In this document: positions 47,001 to 56,071 of the stretch, one piece after another
Layout of the letters: the number at the start of each line of letters is the position of its first letter
Numbering within the stretch: position 1 is the stretch's first letter
Assembly: GCF_052216985.1 (NCBI RefSeq)
Contig: NZ_JBQOUY010000008.1
Span: forward strand, 31,885-95,884
Source: Acidaminococcus fermentans_A
GTDB taxonomy: Bacteria > Bacillota > Negativicutes > Acidaminococcales > Acidaminococcaceae
DNA length: 64,000 nucleotides
Direction: 5' to 3'
Made by a program: the position numbers and the translations under genes
Notes under the pieces: generated by a model
What the model saw: the letters and a program-made list of their open reading frames with translations, nothing else
What the model was told of the DNA's origin: nothing
Databases searched by the model: none

Positions 47001-50000
47001 CTGCCATTTTTTCCTCAGCCAGGGTATCCCCATAGGTTTTGGAAGTATAGCCCCCGGAAATAGTGATCACCGGAGTCACCTGGAAGATGAACTTGTTGCT
47101 GCTGGTATCGGTATAGTTCGTGAGATTATTGTTGGAGCTGTTTATCTTCACCGTGGTATTGGCATCGGATTTAGCCGTCCACTGGGCATTGGTTCCGCTT
47201 TTCAGGTTATCACCCAAAACCGTTCCATAGTCACTCGGCGAATTGACATAGACCTGCCAGGTGCCCTTGTCGCCGGTGGTGATGGCATTTGTACCGGTGG
47301 TGCTGTTTACCAGAGCGCCCTGGCTGCCCTGGGCATCCACCACCACGGCTCCTTCTGCAGTGCTGGCTGCCGCCAGAGTACCTTCCGTGGCTTTGCCATT
47401 GTAATCCACGCCGGCGCCCAGGGTAATCTTACCGGTATCCCCGGTGGAGGTCAGGCTGATCTTGCCGCCGTTCAGGGTGTTATTGCTGTCGGTATACCCG
47501 TTAGATTCCACGCCGTGGACGGTAAGGTCACCGGCGGACTTGATGGTTACACTGTCCAGCTGGAAGGCGGTGTTCTGATATCCATCGCTGCGGGTGGTGA
47601 TGTCGCTGGCAGAAGCCGTTTTATCGGTGGTACCGGAATGGATCTCGCCGCCCACCGATACGGTGCCGCCGGAAATGTAGACCCCATGGTCCGCATAGAT
47701 GGTGCCATATTTGTAGTTGGTGGCTGTATTGGTTTTATTCCCGATGGTCACAGCCCCGGTGCTTTCAATGTTCACCGTATCGAGAGCCTTGGCCTTGCCC
47801 AGGTCTCCTTCCAGGCTGACGGTGCCACCACCGGCTTTGATGTTCAGGCTGGAGTTGGCCAGGTTGGTTTCTTTGACGAAGCCTACGGTGGTGCCCCCGC
47901 CCATGGCCGCATCGTCCCATTTGCCGGTGGTACCATAGCCTACCGTCAGGAAGGGCGCACTGTTGTCCGGCTGTTGACGGGTCTTACCCCCGTCTTTATA
48001 GGTATCCCAGTTGGCATACCCATAAACGGTTTTCCCATAAATTCCGTTCTTCCAGTTGGAACCAGCATTGCTGTAGAATTGGGTTCCCTTGCCGTCATTT
48101 GCTTCCCCTTCCGGGCCAGTTACCCAGTACATGCCGTCCTGATAGGTGGGATCGTCGGCCATGCCGTAAAAGGAATAAGGATAGAGCTTGTCGTTAGCGC
48201 TGCTGTTGGAACCGGTTTTGTTCAGTACGCCGGATCCCCGGCCGCCGGCCCAGAGAATCTGCTGCCCGTTCGGTGTGGTTAAAGAGTTTTCCAGGATGGT
48301 GGTGATGGTGGCCAGATAAGAATCTCCTACAGCCGTTTTGCCATTATTATAAGTCTTCGTTTTCGGGTCGTACTTAGCCAATGTTTCGGACACAAACCAG
48401 TTGCTGGCAATGAGCCTCTTAATATCATTGGTTAAATTCGTATAAGCAGTGCTGCCATTACTCATTGCCGTTGTATTCGTGCTGTTCTTCGCTAATGTAA
48501 GTGCATCGTCTGCCAGGCTCTGAATCTGCTGCTGTGTCAAAGCGGTAAATTTATTTCCAACCTTGTAGCCTAGGGCATTATTAGAAACTCCATTAACTGT
48601 AACAGACCCTACCGTCAAGGCATAGGAAGTACTCCCATCTGTAATAGTTGGGTTGGATGTCATATATCTGCTCAAGAAGCCCGCCGGGTCGGAAACAGCC
48701 ACATACCGTAAATATTCTTTCGTGGACATTTTCCCTTCAGTAATAATTACAGAAGAATATCCTTTTCCCTTTGTTATACTGACAGCTGTCGAACTACCAT
48801 CCCCCAGCCAGCGAATATTCTGAGTATCTGTTTCTTTATCAAAAGTATAATGCGGCTCACCATTGGAAAAATCTGCAGCATCCGTTGTTGTTTTGTAGCT
48901 GCCATCCGAATTCTTTACATAGTTGACGCCCTGATAATGATAAGCCGGAACGGTATCAGAAGTCAGATAATCATTAACTTTATCAGCTGTGAACTCATCC
49001 CAAGTAGTAGTACCATATACATAGGCCCCGTAGCTGTTCCCGGAGTTGATGATGCCCGTAACAGTAATATCCCCTTTTTCTCCATTTGAATTACTGGAAT
49101 CAATGGTCAGAGTTCCCCCATTAAGGCCGATGGCGATTTCCCCGTTGAGTGTGATTTTTCCGCCGCCGGTCTTGATCAGCCGGTTATCCTTGGTGCCATC
49201 TGCTGTACCGCTGCTGTCCACATGGCCAAAATAGGTACCGACCGTATAGCCCGCAGGATCTGCCTTGCCGCCAAGGGTCCCTTTGCCATACCCTTTGGTC
49301 TTGGCAGAATCACTGGTATATGTCACCTTACCGCCGGAAGCGGAGGTAAAATCTCCCCCATTGGTGTTGATATTGGCATTGATAATCACAGCCCCGATCT
49401 TATCCCCGTTGCTGTCCGCATTCAATACCACATTCAGTTTGTTGGACGTGGAGGAGATATTGCCATTGACGGTGATGTTCCGCATGGCATCCAGGGTCAG
49501 CGTGGCATCGCCCCCATCCTTCTTATCGATGTCATTTTTAACGATGATATTGGCGGATCCGTTGGTGGCTGCTGCCTGGATGGTCACATTGGTGCCCGCA
49601 TTCAGCCTGTTTTCCACCATAGCGGTGGAGATCCAGGTCACGGCCCTGTTCACGGAAAATGCATTGGCGTCGGTGGCAGCAGGATCGTTGTAGCCGATGG
49701 AGGCACTGCCCTTGGTAAAGTCAGAATCTGTGGCAGTTTTCTTGTCGGCGTTATCGTAGTTGCTGGTAGTGGTAGGATCACTGTCGGCGATGATCACATC
49801 CAGCGGGTCTAGCAGCCATTCGCCTGCCTTACCGTTGACGCCTTTAGCGTCGATATTGAGGTTATCCCCCAGGTTCAGCACGTCGCCGGAGGTTTCGATC
49901 TTGCCGCCGTCCACGTTCCCTTTGGCCAGCAGGCTGGTATTGCCATGGACGATGGTCTTCTGGCCGATGACTTTGATGCTGCCGGCGCTCTGGCCATCTT

Positions 50001-50889
50001 CCATGCCGGAGGCATCCAGGGTACCGCTCACTTCCACCTGGCCGCTTTGGCCCCCATCCAGGAGGATCTGGCCTTTTTCATCTTTCCGCAGGGTTTTGGC
50101 TTCGATGGTACCGGTGTTGTTCACCACAGTCCCCAGCAAATCCTGGGCACTTTTGGCGGTCATCACCACATAGCCCCCGTCGGCCTGGATCCTGCCGCTG
50201 CTGAGAGCCTTTGCCTGGGCCAGTTCCCCATCCACGGCATAATTCAGCTTCCCGTCACTGTCCGGAGACAGGGTCAGCTGTTTGGCTGCAGCCAGGGCCA
50301 CGGTACCGCCCGGATTGCTGATGGTGCCGGTATTTTCCACCTGGGCTGCATGGAGGGCCACCAGGCCGCCCTGGGCCGCAATGGTGCCTTCATTCAGGAT
50401 GGTGCTGGTGTTCCCCTCCCCGATGGTCAGGTTCAGGTTGGCGGTGCTGCCAGCGAAGCTCTTCATGAAGGGATCGTTCAGCTGGGCAGTGGAAGCCACC
50501 AGGCTGCCCACGTCCACAGTGGCAGTTTTGCTGAACACCACCCCGTTGGGGTTCACCAGGCGCAGGTTCCCATTGGCGGAAAGGGCCCCGTCGATCACGG
50601 ATTTCTGGCCCCCGGTGATCCGGTTCAGGGCCACGGCGTCCCGGCCGGGCTGGGCGAATTTCACTGCTTCATCCCGGGCAATGTTGAACTGGGTCCAGTC
50701 CACGGCCATTTTCCCGCTCTGCTGGGTGACGGTCATGTTCTTCCCGTTCTGGGCAATGGTGCCCTGGCCGGACTGGATCTGGCCGCCAGTGGGCATGGCA
50801 TAGGCCGTCCCTCCCAGGGACAGGGCCAGCAGCACCCCCGCCGACAGGTTCCGTTTCCATTTCTTCGTATATTTCAAATGGTTATCCAT
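44059..50889 (-). CDS. Two-partner secretion exoprotein, filamentous haemagglutinin-like with MBG/YDG-type repeats
   Basis: A giant protein of about 2,276 aa. An extended signal peptide (KKWKRNLSAGVLLALSLGGT-AYA) is followed by the TPS secretion domain (VDWTQFNIARDEAVKFAQPG, VNPNGVVFSKTATVDVGSLV). A long beta-helix-like, Gly/Asn/Thr-rich stalk comes next. Residues about 1,400-2,050 contain several roughly 100-residue modules with a V-x-T-x-Y-G start (VGDVSTTYGTAFD, VGDVNTVYGSDFDK, LNDVSTTYGTAFDN) of the MBG/YDG type. A Pro-rich linker and a final domain ending AVYVRFN close the protein. Start at 50889 has GGAGG upstream. Residues about 620-860 (48,310-49,020) are encoded by markedly AT-richer DNA. 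It is probably a surface adhesin exported by TpsB next door. Confidence 0.9.
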   Translation of the reverse strand: MDNHLKYTKKWKRNLSAGVLLALSLGGTAYAMPTGGQIQSGQGTIAQNGKNMTVTQQSGKMAVDWTQFNIARDEAVKFAQPGRDAVALNRITGGQKSVIDGALSANGNLRLVNPNGVVFSKTATVDVGSLVASTAQLNDPFMKSFAGSTANLNLTIGEGNTSTILNEGTIAAQGGLVALHAAQVENTGTISNPGGTVALAAAKQLTLSPDSDGKLNYAVDGELAQAKALSSGRIQADGGYVVMTAKSAQDLLGTVVNNTGTIEAKTLRKDEKGQILLDGGQSGQVEVSGTLDASGMEDGQSAGSIKVIGQKTIVHGNTSLLAKGNVDGGKIETSGDVLNLGDNLNIDAKGVNGKAGEWLLDPLDVIIADSDPTTTSNYDNADKKTATDSDFTKGSASIGYNDPAATDANAFSVNRAVTWISTAMVENRLNAGTNVTIQAAATNGSANIIVKNDIDKKDGGDATLTLDAMRNITVNGNISSTSNKLNVVLNADSNGDKIGAVIINANINTNGGDFTSASGGKVTYTSDSAKTKGYGKGTLGGKADPAGYTVGTYFGHVDSSGTADGTKDNRLIKTGGGKITLNGEIAIGLNGGTLTIDSSNSNGEKGDITVTGIINSGNSYGAYVYGTTTWDEFTADKVNDYLTSDTVPAYHYQGVNYVKNSDGSYKTTTDAADFSNGEPHYTFDKETDTQNIRWLGDGSSTAVSITKGKGYSSVIITEGKMSTKEYLRYVAVSDPAGFLSRYMTSNPTITDGSTSYALTVGSVTVNGVSNNALGYKVGNKFTALTQQQIQSLADDALTLAKNSTNTTAMSNGSTAYTNLTNDIKRLIASNWFVSETLAKYDPKTKTYNNGKTAVGDSYLATITTILENSLTTPNGQQILWAGGRGSGVLNKTGSNSSANDKLYPYSFYGMADDPTYQDGMYWVTGPEGEANDGKGTQFYSNAGSNWKNGIYGKTVYGYANWDTYKDGGKTRQQPDNSAPFLTVGYGTTGKWDDAAMGGGTTVGFVKETNLANSSLNIKAGGGTVSLEGDLGKAKALDTVNIESTGAVTIGNKTNTATNYKYGTIYADHGVYISGGTVSVGGEIHSGTTDKTASASDITTRSDGYQNTAFQLDSVTIKSAGDLTVHGVESNGYTDSNNTLNGGKISLTSTGDTGKITLGAGVDYNGKATEGTLAAASTAEGAVVVDAQGSQGALVNSTTGTNAITTGDKGTWQVYVNSPSDYGTVLGDNLKSGTNAQWTAKSDANTTVKINSSNNNLTNYTDTSSNKFIFQVTPVITISGGYTSKTYGDTLAEEKMAETLTSKAIYRDSKGSDIDVTGFKKNFDESNYLDYVTSSNSTKKGLSTVNVSSDGTAKTATRTNGNEKAEGSDAYKTATDDKRAYYVMDVTYQDGVKTLNGYDKAANPGEVEITRKTLTISTDGTQTYGNTAVTNGTPSYDKTQLVNGDTLGDIQYTIATDGSYANSKGSNTTAHKGTYENQYLTTGATVKASGGSDASANYAVTGSGTITVNPADLYLTVGDVSTTYGTAFDTDKYTYTIDTAKGGLVNGDTQDAVLGEKFLNYTNIGDATDPVKIANGALTQNAGTYALQGTASKDLSDYTVHITNGKSTVEKAKLTLTVGDVNTVYGSDFDKTQYTYTISGNANGDTDETLKNNQISVTYTNTGEKPDANNDKVKTQDVGDWKLIGNFTVAGDTANNYDVTYVDGTSTVTPAEIHLKLNDVSTTYGTAFDNSKYGYDASQLVMANGDSTDVVTKTIANGDITYTNTGDATDPDKIAKGAKTQDAGTGYQLTGTTEKTLQNYTVKIDGADASIDKATLKLKVGDYTEAYGAADKVGADLKKTEVTGEQNGDNLADLVSEIGIHNTSGALLSDTRTNDVKYKTDGSLDSYRIDTQLDKDTLKNYNLELSEGTMTLTPVAITVDNEMIQTYGSADRSFKEIATPPLVNGDTISTAGLTMTPKAGGAYETNRASRTTADAGIYKNDLESDGGGIVHENGSDARKNYLVTITGDVIVNKADLTVTTKDVTTPFGTVKFTTSGVQGLTNGDAKNVSDLKFNYGSYGNAYLDNNSYTNAPGRYEFSTETTNQYLDFLKNYNILGGDAAVTITPVDKPVKPDITPEKPNPVPAGKGEVEEPSMDDFRGEEEHQDGGRTWYREKKSIPFFKVLDGKVTNYGTFDVESMPEKVEITPSGMRLPEPDQPKTQHREYTTTLTLPGGDGSYRLVYNGVSFNIYAVDAAARQLLEVGDPKKNKELSEAALHTGFQKMGLGLEDLKAVYVRFN

Positions 50890-50919
50890 AGTTCTGTTCC
50901 TCCAGTGATCCTTCAACTC

Positions 50920-52692
50920 TTAGAAGTACACGCCGCCGGTCAGCCAGAAATGGCCGTTCTTATGGCTGGTGTCGCTGACCGGTTCCTCGGCTCCCAATCT
51001 CCAGGCATAGTCTGCCCGGATAAACCAGTCCTGATACCGGGACCAGATCAGCCCGACGCCCACATCCTGCAGGTTCCGATGGTTCTTTTCCCCGGCAGGG
51101 GTCAGACTGCTGTCATGATTCATCCACACGCCCCCATGTTCCAGGTAGAAGGCCAAGTGCAGCTGCTGGTCCTGTTTCTTGAGCGGCAGCAGCCAGCGGA
51201 GTTCCGCCCTTGTGAGATATCCAGTATCCCCGGAGCCTTCACTGGTGGGATAGGCACGCAGCCCGTAAGGACCTCCCAGGTAGAAGTGTTCGGACGAATC
51301 CAGGTTGGAGAAGGCGTACTGGCCCCGGGCGGTCAGCAGCAGGTACGTCCGGCCGTCCAGGTTCTGCCGCCGCTGGATGTAGCCGGTGGCCTTGTGGTAG
51401 GTGCCGTTGGTCCGCGGGCTGCCGGCCAGCCACTGGGTGTAGATATCGGGAGAATAGAAAGCATCATTGGTGATGTTCCCCCATTTGTATTCCACCCGCC
51501 AATCAGTGGACCCCAGGGTATCTTCATCGTCCCCATAGAGGGACAGAATCCCTGCATCCCCGTTCTTGTCTCCGTAGGTGGAATTCCAGATCCGGCGGTA
51601 TTCATCTTTGATGTCGCTGTGTTCGTAGCGGACCCCGGCGTACAGATTGTGCTTCCGGCTCCGGCGGATGGCATAATCCATCCCCAGGGATGCCACCTTG
51701 GAGTGGCCCACCCCATCGTACTGGGCGAATTCATCTCCCAAATCGTAGCTGAGCACGTTGTATCCGGCAGAGAAACGCCACCCGTCCCGGATCACCGGCA
51801 GGGTGTAGTTCAAGCCCCAGTCGAACATCTTCCGGCCGGAAGTGGAGACATTGGCCATCAGATGATCCCCTTCGTGGGCCAGGTTCAGGAAGTTGTAATT
51901 CACGGAATACTGGTTGTACCCCATGGACCGGCTGCCGTAGTTGCTGGCCGTGAAGAGTCCCTGTTTGCCTTTGTATTCATCCACTTCCAGCACCACATGG
52001 ACGCTGCCAGGCTTGGATCCCTTCTGGAGGGTGGCCTTGGCATCAGCCCCTGCCAGGTCGGTCAGGAGCCATACGGCCCGTTCCAGGCTGTCCTGGGTAA
52101 GATATTTTTCCTTCTTCAGGAAGTTGGTTTCCCGTTCCAGGGCCCCCAGATGGATCTTGGTGTGATTGTTCAGAGTGAAGCCGTCCAAGGTCCCTACGGT
52201 GACAGCGTATTCCACGATCCCATCATTGATCTTCTGCACCGGCAGGTAGGCATGGGCCACCAGATACCCTTTGCTCCGGAAGTACCGAGTCAGGGTGTCA
52301 GCCCCGTCCTGGAGGTCTTTAAAAGAAAGCAGCTGGCCTTTTTTATCCGCCAGCAGGGCTTGGAGCTCCGCTTCCGGGATCACATCCTGGCCGGTGATCT
52401 TGAATCCGTTCACTTGGACCTTCAGGGTATCCGGCAGGTCCAGTTTGGGCCGTTCTGTTTCTTCGATGGCGATCTGACCGGCGGCCGAGACGGCCCGCTG
52501 GGCTTCCGCCCGGGCCCGGTTCCGTGCCTCGTTCTGGAGCATGGTAGCATCACTCTGCCGCTGCCGGACAGTCCGAAGGGCTGCTGCGTCTTCCTGACTG
52601 GGTGCTGCTCCTGCCACAGCCGTAGGCAAGACGCCCAGACTCAGGGCAATAGCAGCCCTGATCATTGGATTCCAGTGTTTTTTCATAATCAT
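50920..52692 (-). CDS. Two-partner secretion outer-membrane transporter (TpsB, ShlB/FhaC-like)
   Basis: A 590-residue Omp85-superfamily barrel. Signal peptide (MKKHWNPMIRAAIALSLGVL ... AGA), an N-terminal Gln/Arg-rich helix region, POTRA domains (VNGFKITGQDVIPEAELQAL; FRSKGYLVAHAYLPVQKIND), and a 16-strand-type barrel with a GGPYGLRAYP motif (the loop-6 lid, canonical LRGY read as LRAY) and a terminal WLTGGVYF. It is 30 bp upstream of tpsA in the same operon and would export it. The final aromatic residue fits insertion by BamA. Confidence 0.92.
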   Translation of the reverse strand: MIMKKHWNPMIRAAIALSLGVLPTAVAGAAPSQEDAAALRTVRQRQSDATMLQNEARNRARAEAQRAVSAAGQIAIEETERPKLDLPDTLKVQVNGFKITGQDVIPEAELQALLADKKGQLLSFKDLQDGADTLTRYFRSKGYLVAHAYLPVQKINDGIVEYAVTVGTLDGFTLNNHTKIHLGALERETNFLKKEKYLTQDSLERAVWLLTDLAGADAKATLQKGSKPGSVHVVLEVDEYKGKQGLFTASNYGSRSMGYNQYSVNYNFLNLAHEGDHLMANVSTSGRKMFDWGLNYTLPVIRDGWRFSAGYNVLSYDLGDEFAQYDGVGHSKVASLGMDYAIRRSRKHNLYAGVRYEHSDIKDEYRRIWNSTYGDKNGDAGILSLYGDDEDTLGSTDWRVEYKWGNITNDAFYSPDIYTQWLAGSPRTNGTYHKATGYIQRRQNLDGRTYLLLTARGQYAFSNLDSSEHFYLGGPYGLRAYPTSEGSGDTGYLTRAELRWLLPLKKQDQQLHLAFYLEHGGVWMNHDSSLTPAGEKNHRNLQDVGVGLIWSRYQDWFIRADYAWRLGAEEPVSDTSHKNGHFWLTGGVYF

Positions 52693-52896
52693 ATACTCTC
52701 CTTAAACTATCCTGTAAAAGTAATTGTAAAGAATTATTTTTCACTAGTATAGTTTCGTATCTATTTTATGTTTTTATATTATATACGAATCATTACTGAA
52801 TATCCACTATTCTTGTCTGATTTTTTGTTTGAACATCTGATGTTCATAAATTCTTTTCAAGTGACCGTTTTTGTCTATACTAAAATTTCATATAGA
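52693..52896 (-). promoter_or_regulatory. AT-rich control region of the tps operon
   Basis: Much richer in A/T than its surroundings. On the minus strand TATAAT lies at 52783-52778 with a weak -35. A 17-bp inverted repeat TGAACAT-CTG-ATGTTCA is at 52830-52846, upstream of the promoter, and TTGTCTATA / TATAGACAA arms occur at 52870-52899. These may bind regulators. No gene is seen. Confidence 0.5.
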
Positions 52897-52947
52897 CAAA
52901 AAAACGGAGCTGTGAAGAAATAAATCATCATTTCTTCACAGCTCCGT
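52897..52947 (-). terminator. dnaJ terminator, GGAGCTGTGAAGAAAT family
   Basis: ACGGAGCTGTGAAGAAAT pairs with ATTTCTTCACAGCTCCGT (18 bp) and a T-run follows on the minus strand. Practically the same stem closes the permease gene at 63,865. Confidence 0.85.
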
Positions 52948-52970
52948 TGTCCGTTTACTCCAACCTGACC

Positions 52971-54137
52971 TTACTTAAACAGGTCTTTGATTTTGTTCAG
53001 GAAGCTCTTCTCTTCCGGATTGATGCTGCTTCCTCCGGCTTCGCCGAATTTCCGCAGCGCTTCTTTCTGGGCATCGCTGAGTCTCGTAGGGATCACCACT
53101 TTGATCCGGACCAGTTGGTCTCCCTTTTGGCCCGTCCGCAGGGATACGATCCCTTTCCCCTTCAGGCGCAGGATCTTATTGGGCTGGGTCCCTTCCGGGA
53201 TCTTCACCTTCACCTTGCCATACAGGGTGGGAACCTCGATTTCCGCCCCCAAGGTCGCCTGGACGATGTTGATGGGCACTTCGCAGGTGACGGTGGTGCC
53301 TTCCCGTTCAAAGAACTTGTGGGGTTTCACATACAGGTACACATACAGATCCCCAGGGCGTCCGCCCCGGATCCCAGCTTCCCCTTCTCCGGCCACCCGC
53401 AGACGGGAACCATTGTCCACTCCGGCAGGGATCTTCACGGTCAGCACCCGTTTTTTCTTCACCCGGCCTGTGCCGTGGCAGTCCTTACAGGGATGGGTGA
53501 CGATTTTCCCAGTCCCATGGCATTTGGGACAGGTCCGGACATTGACCACCTGGCCAAAGAGAGAATTCTGGGTGACCCGGATCTCCCCGGTCCCATGGCA
53601 GTCCGGACAAGTCTCCGGCGTACTGCCGGGGGCAGCACCGGAACCGTGACAAGTCTCACATTCCTCTTCCCGGTTCAAAGGCACTTTCTTTTCCGTACCA
53701 AAGGCCGCTTCTTCAAAGGTGATCTGGGTATCCATCCGCAGGTCGGCTCCCTGCCGGGGACCGTTATCGGCCCGGTGGCCGGCGCCTCGTCCGGCACCTC
53801 CAAAGAACATATTGAAGATGTCGTCCATGCCTTCGCCGCTGAAACCGCCGAAGCCCTGGAACCCGCCCCCGAAGGGATTGCCGGCCCCAGCGCCAGGTCC
53901 TCCCCCGTTCTGGAAAGCGGCATGGCCGTACTGGTCATAGGCCGCTCTCTTCTGGGGATCACTGAGAACGCTGTAGGCTTCGTTGGCCTCTTTGAATTTA
54001 TCCGCTGCTTCCGGATTGTCTTTGTTCAGGTCAGGGTGATACTTCCGGGCCAGTTTGTGGTAAGCCTTTTTCAGCTCGTCGGCTGTAGCGTCTTTGGAAA
54101 CGCCCAGCACTTCATAGTAGTCTCTCTTCTCTGCCAT
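52971..54137 (-). CDS. dnaJ: Chaperone DnaJ
   Basis: A 388-residue type I J-protein: J domain with HPD (LARKYHPDLNKD), a Gly/Phe-rich linker, four zinc-finger repeats of type CxxCxGxG (CETCHGSGA, CPDCHGTGE, CPKCHGTGK, CKDCHGTGR) and the C-terminal substrate domains. Stimulates DnaK. It is the last gene of the hrcA operon. Confidence 0.97.
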   Translation of the reverse strand: MAEKRDYYEVLGVSKDATADELKKAYHKLARKYHPDLNKDNPEAADKFKEANEAYSVLSDPQKRAAYDQYGHAAFQNGGGPGAGAGNPFGGGFQGFGGFSGEGMDDIFNMFFGGAGRGAGHRADNGPRQGADLRMDTQITFEEAAFGTEKKVPLNREEECETCHGSGAAPGSTPETCPDCHGTGEIRVTQNSLFGQVVNVRTCPKCHGTGKIVTHPCKDCHGTGRVKKKRVLTVKIPAGVDNGSRLRVAGEGEAGIRGGRPGDLYVYLYVKPHKFFEREGTTVTCEVPINIVQATLGAEIEVPTLYGKVKVKIPEGTQPNKILRLKGKGIVSLRTGQKGDQLVRIKVVIPTRLSDAQKEALRKFGEAGGSSINPEEKSFLNKIKDLFK

Positions 54138-54159
54138 CCGTATCTCCCTCTAGGAAAGC

Positions 54160-56019
54160 TTATTTCTTGTCGTCGTCCACGACTTCAGCATCCACTACAT
54201 CGTCGTCGGCTTTCTTGCTTTCGGTCCCTGCATTGGCGCCTGCACCGGCATTGGCGTTGGCACCGGCAGTACCCTGGGCTGTGCCCTGGTTCTGCTTGTA
54301 CAGTTCGGCGCTCAGTTCATACAGGGGTTTCTGCAGGGCTTCCGTATCGGCTTTGATCTTGTCGGTATCGTCGCCCTTCATGGTTTCCTTCAAGGTGCCG
54401 ATGGCATCCTGGACTTTCTTGATCAGGTCGTCATGGCCCTTGCCGTTCATATCTTTGATGGTCTTTTCAGCCTGGTAGATCAGGGTATCGGCCTGGTTCT
54501 TGGCTTCTACCGCTTCCTTCCGCTTCTTGTCAGCGGCTTCGTTGGCCTGGGCTTCCTTGACCATCTTATCCACTTCTTCCTTGCTAAGGCTGCCGGAAGA
54601 AGTAATGGTGATCTTCTGTTCCTTACCCGTGCCCAAATCTTTGGCACTGACGTTTACGATGCCGTTGGCATCGATGTCGAAAGCCACTTCGATCTGAGGG
54701 ATTCCCCGAGGAGCAGCCGGGATGCCGGACAGTTCAAAACGGCCCAGGGTCTTGTTATCCGCAGCCATTTCCCGTTCGCCCTGGAGGACGTGGATATCCA
54801 CAGAGGGCTGGTTGTCGGTAGCCGTGGAGAATACCTGTTTCTTAGAGGTCGGGATGGTGGTGTTCCGGTCAATGATCTTGGTCATCACACCGCCCATGGT
54901 TTCGATACCCAGGGACAGCGGCGTCACATCCAGCAGCAGGACGTCTTTCACATCCCCAGCCAGTACACCGGCCTGGATAGCAGCCCCTACAGCCACACAT
55001 TCATCCGGGTTCACCCCATGGGCCGGTTCCTGTCCCATGGTCCGTTTGATGGCTTCCTGCACCGCAGGGATACGGGAAGAACCGCCGACCAGCAGGACCT
55101 TGTTGATGTCTTTCGGGGTCATGTTGGCGTCGCTCAGGGCCTTGTTGACGCAGACGATGGTCCGGTCTACCAGGTCGCTGGTCATTTCATCGAATTTGGC
55201 CCGGGTCAGATCCAGGTCCATATGGAGCGGGCCGTTAGGGCCTGCAGAGATGAAGGGCAGGTTGATATTGGTGGTCAGCATATTGGACAGCTCGATCTTG
55301 GCTTTTTCAGCCGCTTCACGGATCCGCTGCATGGCCATCTTGTCCCCGGTCAGGTCGATGCCATTCTGTTTCTTGAATTCATCGCACATCCAGTCCATGA
55401 TGCGTTTATCGAAGTCATCGCCGCCCAGATGGGTATCCCCGTTGGTGGACTTCACTTCGAACACGCCGTCGCCCAGTTCCAGGATGGACACATCGAAAGT
55501 GCCACCGCCCAAGTCATAGACCAGGATGGTATGGTCGTCGGATTTATCGATGCCGTAAGCCAGAGCGGCAGCCGTGGGTTCGTTGATGATCCGCTTTACA
55601 TCCAGTCCGGCGATCCGGCCTGCATCCTTGGTGGCCTGCCGCTGACTGTCGTTGAAGTAAGCCGGTACGGTGATGACGGCTTCCGTGACTTTTTCACCCA
55701 GATACCGTTCTGCATCGCCTTTCATCTTTTCCAGGATCATAGCAGAAATCTGTTCCGGCGTATAGCTCTTGCCATCGATAGTCACGGTGTATTTGGTGCC
55801 CATGTGCCGTTTGATGGAGCTGATGGTCCGTTCCGGGTTGGATACAGCCTGGCGTTTGGCCAATTGGCCTACCAGTCTTTCCCCGTTTTTCGTAAAGCCA
55901 ACCACGGAAGGAGTCAGCCGGCCGCCTTCCTGGGTGGTGATAACTGTAGGTTCGCCGCCTTCCATCACAGCGACTACGGAGTTGGTGGTCCCTAAGTCAA
56001 TACCAATAATCTTAGACAT
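54160..56019 (-). CDS. dnaK: Chaperone DnaK (Hsp70)
   Basis: A 619-residue Hsp70. Start MSKIIGIDLGTTNSVVAVME, phosphate loops IINEPTAAALAYG and VYDLGGGTFDVSIL, a DVTPLSLGIET substrate-domain start, and a disordered tail rich in Ala/Gly/Asn ending in DAEVVDDDKK. Works with DnaJ and GrpE encoded beside it. Confidence 0.98.
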   Translation of the reverse strand: MSKIIGIDLGTTNSVVAVMEGGEPTVITTQEGGRLTPSVVGFTKNGERLVGQLAKRQAVSNPERTISSIKRHMGTKYTVTIDGKSYTPEQISAMILEKMKGDAERYLGEKVTEAVITVPAYFNDSQRQATKDAGRIAGLDVKRIINEPTAAALAYGIDKSDDHTILVYDLGGGTFDVSILELGDGVFEVKSTNGDTHLGGDDFDKRIMDWMCDEFKKQNGIDLTGDKMAMQRIREAAEKAKIELSNMLTTNINLPFISAGPNGPLHMDLDLTRAKFDEMTSDLVDRTIVCVNKALSDANMTPKDINKVLLVGGSSRIPAVQEAIKRTMGQEPAHGVNPDECVAVGAAIQAGVLAGDVKDVLLLDVTPLSLGIETMGGVMTKIIDRNTTIPTSKKQVFSTATDNQPSVDIHVLQGEREMAADNKTLGRFELSGIPAAPRGIPQIEVAFDIDANGIVNVSAKDLGTGKEQKITITSSGSLSKEEVDKMVKEAQANEAADKKRKEAVEAKNQADTLIYQAEKTIKDMNGKGHDDLIKKVQDAIGTLKETMKGDDTDKIKADTEALQKPLYELSAELYKQNQGTAQGTAGANANAGAGANAGTESKKADDDVVDAEVVDDDKK

Positions 56020-56071
56020 AATGAATTCCTCCTGTCAAATCTGGAATTATCAATCGTTCAACACGTTATCT

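Noticed and set aside
49945..52752. 935-codon plus-strand ORF
   Set aside because: Antisense to the start of tpsA and all of tpsB, rich in Pro/Gln/His as typical of complements of GC-rich genes.
52830..52846. LexA (SOS) box
   Set aside because: The arms GAAC and GTTC are separated by seven bases; the Firmicute LexA box has four.
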